DNA from: Multifurca ochricompacta
Lineage: Eukaryota > Basidiomycota > Agaricomycetes > Russulales > Russulaceae
Reading direction: 5' to 3'
NCBI GenBank assembly: GCA_022496185.1
Contig: WTXG01000412.1
Location: 1 to 24,616, forward strand
DNA: 24,616 nt
Position 1 is the stretch's first letter. Each line of letters begins with the position of its first letter. This document shows, piece by piece, positions 18,742 through 24,616 of this stretch. A program made the position numbers and the translations under genes. Under the pieces are notes generated by a model. That model searched no databases. It worked only from the letters and a program-made list of their open reading frames with translations, and was not told the DNA's origin.

Positions 18742-19460
18742 TGTATTTTAGATAATGCCAGACTGGCAGAAACAGTTGTGCATTAGTAAACAAGATGTGT
18801 CAGGGTACTTAGAAGAGTAAGCCACTGATAACTACTTAGATTTACATTGCATGCTCAATTGGCTTTGGTATTTCATAGGATAGTACTAGAACATATTTGA
18901 AGACACCCTGTAGCACACTACAGACCCCATCTTGTCCTCTTGGGGCTGTAGGTGTGCTTTATCTCTGTATTTACTCAGGCCCAGCTGATCTTGTCCTTTT
19001 GGGGCTGTAGGCTCTTAGCAAAGTTCAATATAGGTCTATTCTTGCTGCATAAGCAAGGTGGAGTCCTCTGACTGCTTCAAGCCTTACACATGCATTAATC
19101 TCTGTGTTCTGGGCAGCTTCCAACTAGGATTTTATCACCTCTGAGTTTACTATGACTTTTACATCTTATCTAATCTAACACTGCAAGCATGGGATAGAAG
19201 CACCCATTACACAATGTGATAAAATTGCCCTTTGTTGTTGAATTTGTGGAACAAGCATAGTGCAGCTTGTACTGGATACTACATCACTACTAAGTATCTC
19301 ACCTTATTTAGACTTAGAGGCTTGGATGCACTCAATAATGTGATAGCAATTACTTTATCTATAGCAGATTCAATGTACTATATATTAAATAAATGTATTA
19401 TCATGTTATCTCATTTAATGATGTGCTTTGATCACATGTCAGATCTTAGATGAATGCATT
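18742..19460. other. AT-rich region without a supported gene
   Basis: Only short ORFs occur. A 24-bp sequence (ATCTTGTCC.CTTGGGGCTG type) is repeated at 18929-18952 and 18988-19011. The rest looks like unassigned, CpG-poor intergenic or decayed transposon sequence. Confidence 0.5.
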
Positions 19461-20460
19461 TTTTTACTTGTGTTATCTATGCATGATCATAATCATGTCG
19501 AACCGCTATCCCGGAACCTCTGTACCGCTACCTTGGTTCAACAGAGTTTGCTGTTGTTTACTTTACATCACGTGATTCGGCACAATCTTTTGGGTGAATT
19601 GCATCCACTGATCATCACTCATGAACCTCAGCCATCCTGGCAGAAGCAGAAATCAAATCCCATTTCTCTCCCTCTTTATCTTTCTTTTTGTATGCTAAAG
19701 AACTTCTTGACAACATCAAGCGCAAGGTCCAATGGAACCAGCAAGCAGTACATTCGCAACAGTTCAAGCACGATACACCCTCCTTCGAAGTCTTAGTTAT
19801 CTCTAGGACTCCTTCATTGTTCTCTTCCATCTTTCTACCCCTCTTCTCTTGGGAGCATGTTGCCTCGCACTCACCGCGGATTGGATCCATACAACTTTGA
19901 TTATCATTATCTTTTATTTTTATATTTATCAAAAAATAAGGGTGAATATGGATGGCTTAGATGTGAAATCCCATGCAAGCAGACAGATTAGTAAGTCTCT
20001 TCTTTGTTCTGGTTCTTTCTTTTTACAGCGACCTGCAACTAGTGATCAATCCTATGATCCGCAAACCTATTGTACGCCCTCGAACTGGCTTTGACCCGAC
20101 ACGACTCGCTTGCTGTGCGTGACAATCGTACCTAGCTAATCATTCTAGTTTACTCTATTATAAACGATCGACTTTATCATAGCTGAACTCTGGCTCTTTA
20201 CTAGATGGCATGCAACTGCAAAGCAAAAAAAAAAGGCGACATCTTTGTGGCCATGGCCAATTTTCAAGCCCTGAACAGTGCACTACAATATCCCATCCTT
20301 CAACCCGGTATTTATCTGACTGGTATCCTATCCAGACACCATCCCTCTTGTCAGCCGCGTTGGTGTCATAATGGAATGAGTGGGATGGGAAAATGGGAAA
20401 AGTGGGAAAAGTTGAAAGAGCAAGGACAAGAACAAGGGCAGTAGAGAAAGTGTCAGGGAG
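19461..20460. other. Intergenic region, no convincing gene
   Basis: A short frame at 19688-19900 (AKELLDNIKRKVQWNQQ) has some protein-like character but no ATG context or homology that I recognise. A GTAAGT...TTTACAG pair at 19992-20030 looks like a 39-nt intron, but the flanking frames close quickly. From about 20360 the + strand is strongly purine-rich. A decayed or non-coding transcript is possible. Confidence 0.35.
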
Positions 20461-20479
20461 ATTTGTGGTGTTGCGCAGC

Positions 20480-20530
20480 GAGACAAGACAATAAAGAGGC
20501 AACTTAAAGGGGCAAGGGAAAAGAGGCAAC
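20480..20530. repeat. Left copy of an inverted repeat flanking the Crinkler gene
   Basis: GAGACAAGACAATAAAGAGG and the following AACTTAAAGGGGC...AAGGGAAAAGAGG match, with few changes, the reverse complement of 24494-24548. The two copies are about 4 kb apart and enclose the whole Crinkler-kinase gene. Confidence 0.7.
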
Positions 20531-20916
20531 CAAGTGGCATGCATATGAAAGCAGGAGGGGGCAGAGGGCGAGTATTGAGACTGGCCGGAAAGATCGGATG
20601 GGATGGGGGAGATGGAAGGTTTGGGCAAAGCGGCCTGAGGTATCCGTAGAGGAGGGCAAAGAACAGAAGCAAACGAAAAGAAACCTGAGAGTTTTCGTCC
20701 GTCGTGGCAGTGAAAAGGGACTCTGTCTCTGAGCCAAAGATGAGCACGCGCTAAGGGGTGAATACGGTCATCTGTGGGGGCTCTTGATGGGGCAAGTATA
20801 AACGCAGTGGCCGCACGGGGTAACTGTCCTAAAACTAGCAACGAAAGGATTTGGCTCTGGTGATGAGTCGGAATCTGGCAGGCCTATCGATCTACTCCCA
20901 TCTATTGTGGTAGTAG
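20531..20916. other. Purine-rich upstream region
   Basis: This is G/A-rich on the + strand (C/T-rich on the - strand), which leaves long spurious open frames on the - strand. No start codon, motif or family supports a gene here. It forms part of the upstream region of the Crinkler gene. Confidence 0.4.
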
Positions 20917-20957
20917 GTTGTGGATTGTGGATTGTGGATTGTGGAATTGTGGACTGG
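20917..20957. repeat. TTGTGGA short tandem repeat
   Basis: Four to five copies of TTGTGGA, the last ones imperfect (TTGTGGAATTGTGGACTGGG), lie about 110 bp before the Crinkler start codon. Confidence 0.8.
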
Positions 20958-21003
20958 GGATGGGTTGTGGTTTGTAGAATTGTTATTCTCACGGGTCACG
21001 CTT

Positions 21004-21010
21004 TATATAA
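21004..21010 (+). promoter_or_regulatory. TATA box of the Crinkler-kinase gene
   Basis: TATATAA stands 56 nt before the ATG at 21066. This places a start site about 30 nt downstream, leaving a short leader rich in A and C. Confidence 0.6.
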
Positions 21011-21065
21011 GGCTCCGCTCCGTGTCAGTCAAACTCAAAGAAACCACCCAAACACCTAAACGACC

Positions 21066-23903
21066 ATGGCCACAACACTCACGCTTTTCTGTATCGCTGT
21101 TGATAACCGAAAGGTTCCTCTTGGGGACATCTTCGACGTTGAGATCCAAGCAAATAGCTTCGTCACACGCCTCAAAGAGGCAATCAAGGCCAAGAAAGCC
21201 AATCAGTTCAGCCATCTCGATGCAGACCAACTAACTCTTTGGAAGCTATTAACACCGCCGGACATTGAAAGTATAGAAGATGAAGATTCTTTCGATAAAA
21301 CCATCCAAGACTTCGAGTTACCCCCCCCAAAATCTAAAGAAGCGTTTCAAGGAAACAGTGATGTTCAGGCCCTCGGCTCTGCCAAGAAGCTCTCCGCATA
21401 CTGGGAAAACAGTCCAGAGGAGGGCCATCTGCATATTCTCGTACAGGTCCCATGTAAGTCTCCATTCTTATTGGATTCACACATGTGTTTGACAATAATT
21501 CAGTTGTCGTACTATCCAATTTACCAGGTAATTTCTCCCTCACCTTGGACTCATCCACACATTCACTTACAGCTCTCCTACTTGCCTTCCACCCACAGAA
21601 AATGCCATTTTAGAGAAACTCCCTCGCGATTCCCCTAAACTCCCCTACGCTGACGAGATCACATTCACTGTCCCCTCCGCCAAGGGTTTCCTATCCCTCA
21701 CGAGGTCCGATATTAGTACCGACGATGTTGATCTTGCGACAGAGGAACCCCCTTCCTATCTTCATGATTTCATCGAGTCGTTGAATGACCAACGGGTGAT
21801 TTCACCAAATGTGAGTATGACCACCATTTCCCGTCATTCATCTTGCTCAGCTCACTTTTTATATATAGGCGACAGGGTCACCAATGTTAAGAGAACATCT
21901 CCAGGATTCTTTCGATACCCATTTTCGAGAAGGAACCAATTCTGAAGATCTTCCAACCGTGACAAACAGCGAAATTGGGTTGTACCTCCATATACTTTCT
22001 AGTACGCAGATGCTAGCAAAGAAGAACTTTCAACAACAGAAAGAGGGGCACACTGGCGCCGCATTCCTCTATGACGTTGCAGGCGAATTTGAACGCCTGG
22101 CAGGGAAAATCGGTAAGGCTTCTTTGTGAGTTGCCATTCAGTTCGCCCTTTGTCACCATCTTGTCTCATTTTATCTTATAGTCGGACCACTTGGTCTTTC
22201 CCTCTCCTTGCTGCGCCTGCGGACGAGCCTGGCAAACTACGGCGGTACAGTCCCAGAAGCGATTTACGCTTAGAGTTGAGGGGCTTCCCTCATTGCATCA
22301 TCGAAGTGTCCTCGCATGCTCATGGTCTATTGGCGCATCAAACAGACCTGAATCGGATGATATTGCAAGGGTCGTGCCTTGCAAGACTGGGCAACGCGCT
22401 GCGCAAGAAGGAGTTTAAAAAGGAACCGGTTGTGATTTCGGCAATATTCATCGACTCAGAGTTGGTTGCTCATGAGTATCTCATGTATCAGCCTGTTTTG
22501 GGGGACAACAAGGTAAGACGACCAGATTGAGGGTCGGTTATGTGATTGACTTATGAGATTTGTTAGGTGTTATACCATGAGAAGACTTTCGAGCTATCTA
22601 ACCCAAAGGGAGCATTCGAATTCATCTTCCGACTGTACAACCTTATTTCAAGAACAATCAAGGATAGCGAAAAGCTGGATGAATCCTTAGTATATGGGCT
22701 CAAGGGATTGAAGGCGATATACCCTTACAACAAGTATCCTGCACTGACGACTGATCACTTGAATGATGATGAGCCTAGCAATGGTGGCACAGGTGGATCT
22801 AGGAAGCGCCGGCGAACCAAGAAGGGGAATACAGAGGAGGAAAATGACATCCTTGAGGATATATCAGTGCAGGAAACTCTTGAGGACGCTGGGTACAAGA
22901 TCACCCAGCAAGAGGAGGACCGGGTGCTTGCTCAGGTAGGTGTCCCTTTATTTACTTTTCTTCACATGCAGCTCACCACCGGTTATAGCTCACGTCCCGA
23001 ACGCGCACGGCGAGGTCGCGTGACGGCGCGCCCATTGTGTTAAAGCTTCTTGATGACGACACGGACGATGACGGCACGGACGAGCTGAAGATATTGCAAT
23101 ATCTCAGAAAGTTCAAATCACCATCGAATCACGCCATCGAGCTTCATGGTGTTGTCAACCTCACCATCGGAAGGGTGATCGCTTTACCGTGTAGAATTCC
23201 CCTTGACGTTTATCTCCGCTCATGGCATCCTCTTCGGTCAGCGGAATCACTCCAGACACAGCTTCTCGAGGGAGTCGCCTTTCTGCATGAACACAAAATC
23301 GCTCATCTCGACCTGAAGCCTGGGAACATGGTGGTCGACAGTGAACACGATCGACATTCTCCGCGACTGTCAATTATCGACTTTGGATTGTCTGTGTTCG
23401 TCGAGGATGAAGAGACGATGATTGAAGGGTATCGCGGAACCCGAACATGGACTGCACCGGAGGTTGGGACATCAGAATACCGGGATACGAAGTACAGTCC
23501 TATCCTTGCTGACCGGTGGGCTTGTGGACAAATGGTCGATTATCTCGAAGATCAAGTTGGAAATGGAGGCGTTCTGGAAGGTGACGAGAGTTGGGGGATG
23601 TTGCGCAGGCTATGTGAAGGGTTATTGGATGATAATCCGAGATCACGACCGTCTGTTTCAGATGTGTTGGAGAGATATGGACGGTATGAAAGGGACAGGA
23701 TGGTTAAACGTCGGGCAGGGGAGGACGGGGTGGATGTGTTACGGAAGCGGATTCGTGTGAATTGGTAAGTGGTGCAGTTTTATTTTTGGCGGGCCAGGTG
23801 GTGATCTGAACGTGGATATAGTGGAGAGGATATTGTGAATGGGCCGACATCAAGAATCGATATGGATGATGGTTTAAATGGGAATTGGATTGCGTGCCCT
23901 TAG
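21066..23903 (+). CDS. Crinkler (CRN) domain - protein kinase gene, seven exons
   Basis: Exons by reading frame and GT-AG sites: 21066-21453, 21599-21810, 21869-22125, 22182-22512, 22567-22935, 22989-23764, 23822-23903 (804 codons plus stop). The ATG context CGACCATGG is good. Residues 1-129 are a Crinkler N-terminal domain: LTLFCIAV, NSFVTRLKEAIKAKKANQF, DADQLTLWKLL, closing HILVQVP. Residues about 290-400 include DLRLELRGFPHCIIEVSSH, which resembles a degraded nuclease-like core (tentative). RKRRRTKK (475-482) is a nuclear-localisation-like cluster. The kinase spans about 520-775: Lys538 in PIVLKLL, HLDLKPGN (625-632, Leu for the Arg of HRD, so non-RD), DFG 650-652, APE 675-677. The glycine loop is degenerate. 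Known Crinklers are modular proteins, some acting in nuclei. Odd point: exon 1 and 2 have matching phase, but the joined codon 130 is TAA. The final exon is less certain; without it the frame ends at 23768. Confidence 0.85.
21454..21598 (+). other. Intron 1 with an internal AG|GT junction
   Basis: At 145 nt it is over twice the other introns (53-58 nt). It splits into two units of normal length: GTAAGT...TTTACCAG (21454-21527) and, with no base between, GTAATT...CCACAG (21528-21598). Confidence 0.5.
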
Positions 23904-24493
23904 CTGGGCGTTGGGACAGTGGATATCGATGAGAGGACACTTATGAGGCTGCTAGGATTAGAAGATGACTGGTGTGGATTGTATTTTTAGGGCGTTGTAT
24001 GAGAGTATGGTAGGTGCATTGGGCGGGTGGGATATACAAGGTGTAGATTAATTACCATGATTTTCGAATCAATAATCAGTTAAGGCGATGGCAATGGATC
24101 CATGATGGAACAGCGTGTTTGGATATGCCTCCACCGTAAGAGATCTAGTGAGTGAGTTGTCATGCACAACTAGTCATGTCGGTTCGGAATCAAACGAGAA
24201 CTTGACGTTTGGACAGTGAACCGATCAATTATAGTTGGTTTTATTGGGACCATCTTGTACGAGTCGGAGAAAATTGAAGGTCTCATCTATCACCCACACA
24301 TGCAGCCAATTATGCCTTCTCCTCGATAAATGCAAATTTACAAGCACATGTGTTACAGATTGATTGCCATAGGCTCGGCGGAATGGGATGGTTTTCTCCG
24401 TACACTCACCGCCGTGTAGACTCGGTATCTATCTGAGGGACTGTGCTTCATGTTGCACCCGCGCACAAAGAACCTCAGTAGAAATCTATCCTG
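23904..24493. other. Downstream region of the Crinkler gene, no gene seen
   Basis: Only short ORFs occur. AATAATCAG near 24068 might serve polyadenylation. A small inverted repeat GTTGTCATGCACAAC lies near 24157. Confidence 0.4.
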
Positions 24494-24548
24494 CTGCCCC
24501 ATTTCCCTTTGCCCGCCCCTTTTAGTTGCCTCTTTATTGACTTGTCTC
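24494..24548. repeat. Right copy of an inverted repeat flanking the Crinkler gene
   Basis: CTGCCCCATTTCCCTTTGCC...TTTTAGTTGCCTCTTTATTGACTTGTCTC is the inverted counterpart of 20480-20530, about 80-85% alike over some 50 bp with one 3-4 base gap. Confidence 0.7.
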
Positions 24549-24616
24549 AAATCCAGAACCTTTGTTACGGTTGACCTGCTTAGCGTATCGAGTTCGATGC
24601 CAGATGATCAGTCTGG

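Noticed and set aside
19428..19932. Overlapping short frames on both strands
   Set aside because: No clear start context, splice structure or recognisable motif; they cannot be told from chance.
20158..20841. Long open frame on the - strand (about 227 codons)
   Set aside because: It lies in a strongly C/T-biased strand, starts without ATG, is low in complexity (Pro, Leu, Ser, Phe) and shows no domain.
23037..23768. Kinase as a separate single-exon gene starting at 23037
   Set aside because: The start would be GTG inside the lysine-bearing strand of the kinase; the frame joins upstream exons with proper splice sites and phases.

Overview
This window reads as a transposon-dense stretch of a basidiomycete (probably Agaricomycete) genome that ends in one host gene. 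The reasons are chromodomain-bearing Ty3-type elements, short (53-58 bp) GT-AG introns, and a Crinkler-kinase gene of a type common in Agaricomycetes. The species cannot be named from the sequence.

Left part (1-5055): a nest of LTR retrotransposon insertions. A Ty3-type element on the + strand (3' coding end 1-789, LTR 821-1925) lies inside the gag of a second Ty3-type element on the - strand (gag 3204 to 1926, 5' LTR 3802-3224). That element lies inside an LTR fragment of another family (copy B, 3803-3995), which itself sits in a further LTR of that family (copy D). Two full-length solo LTRs of that family (copy A 1143-1647, copy C 4037-4539) carry clear 5-bp target duplications. An AT-rich tandem repeat and a tRNA-like SINE-like unit follow (4824-5220).

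Middle part (5394-17146): an old Ty3 pol fragment (5394-6822) is cut by a complete LTR (6823-7396). Behind that LTR is a long unrecognised reading frame. This frame is interrupted by a young, nearly complete chromovirus (8007-15467) with a TCGTT duplication; removing the insertion rejoins the host frame exactly (8006 to 15473). The young element has 99% identical LTRs, gag, protease-RT-RNase H-integrase-chromodomain, and an intact 385-codon extra ORF between pol and the 3' LTR.

Right part: 17149-18739 is a palindromic Tc1/mariner derivative, two inverted 0.73-kb copies of the transposase 3' half around a 125-bp unique centre. From 18742 to about 21000 no convincing gene is seen. At 21066-23903 is a seven-exon gene joining an N-terminal Crinkler (CRN) domain, a middle region with a basic nuclear-localisation-like cluster, and a C-terminal non-RD protein kinase.

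Three themes link the parts. (1) Each LTR lineage whose primer site is visible has a self-priming layout: 10-12 nt starting about 34-35 nt after the TATA box are complementary to a primer-binding site 2 nt inside the LTR. (2) Nearly all in-frame stops in the element ORFs are TGA, often where arginine is expected, which points to CGA to TGA decay at CpG. (3) The elements carry extra, unrecognised ORFs outside gag-pol.
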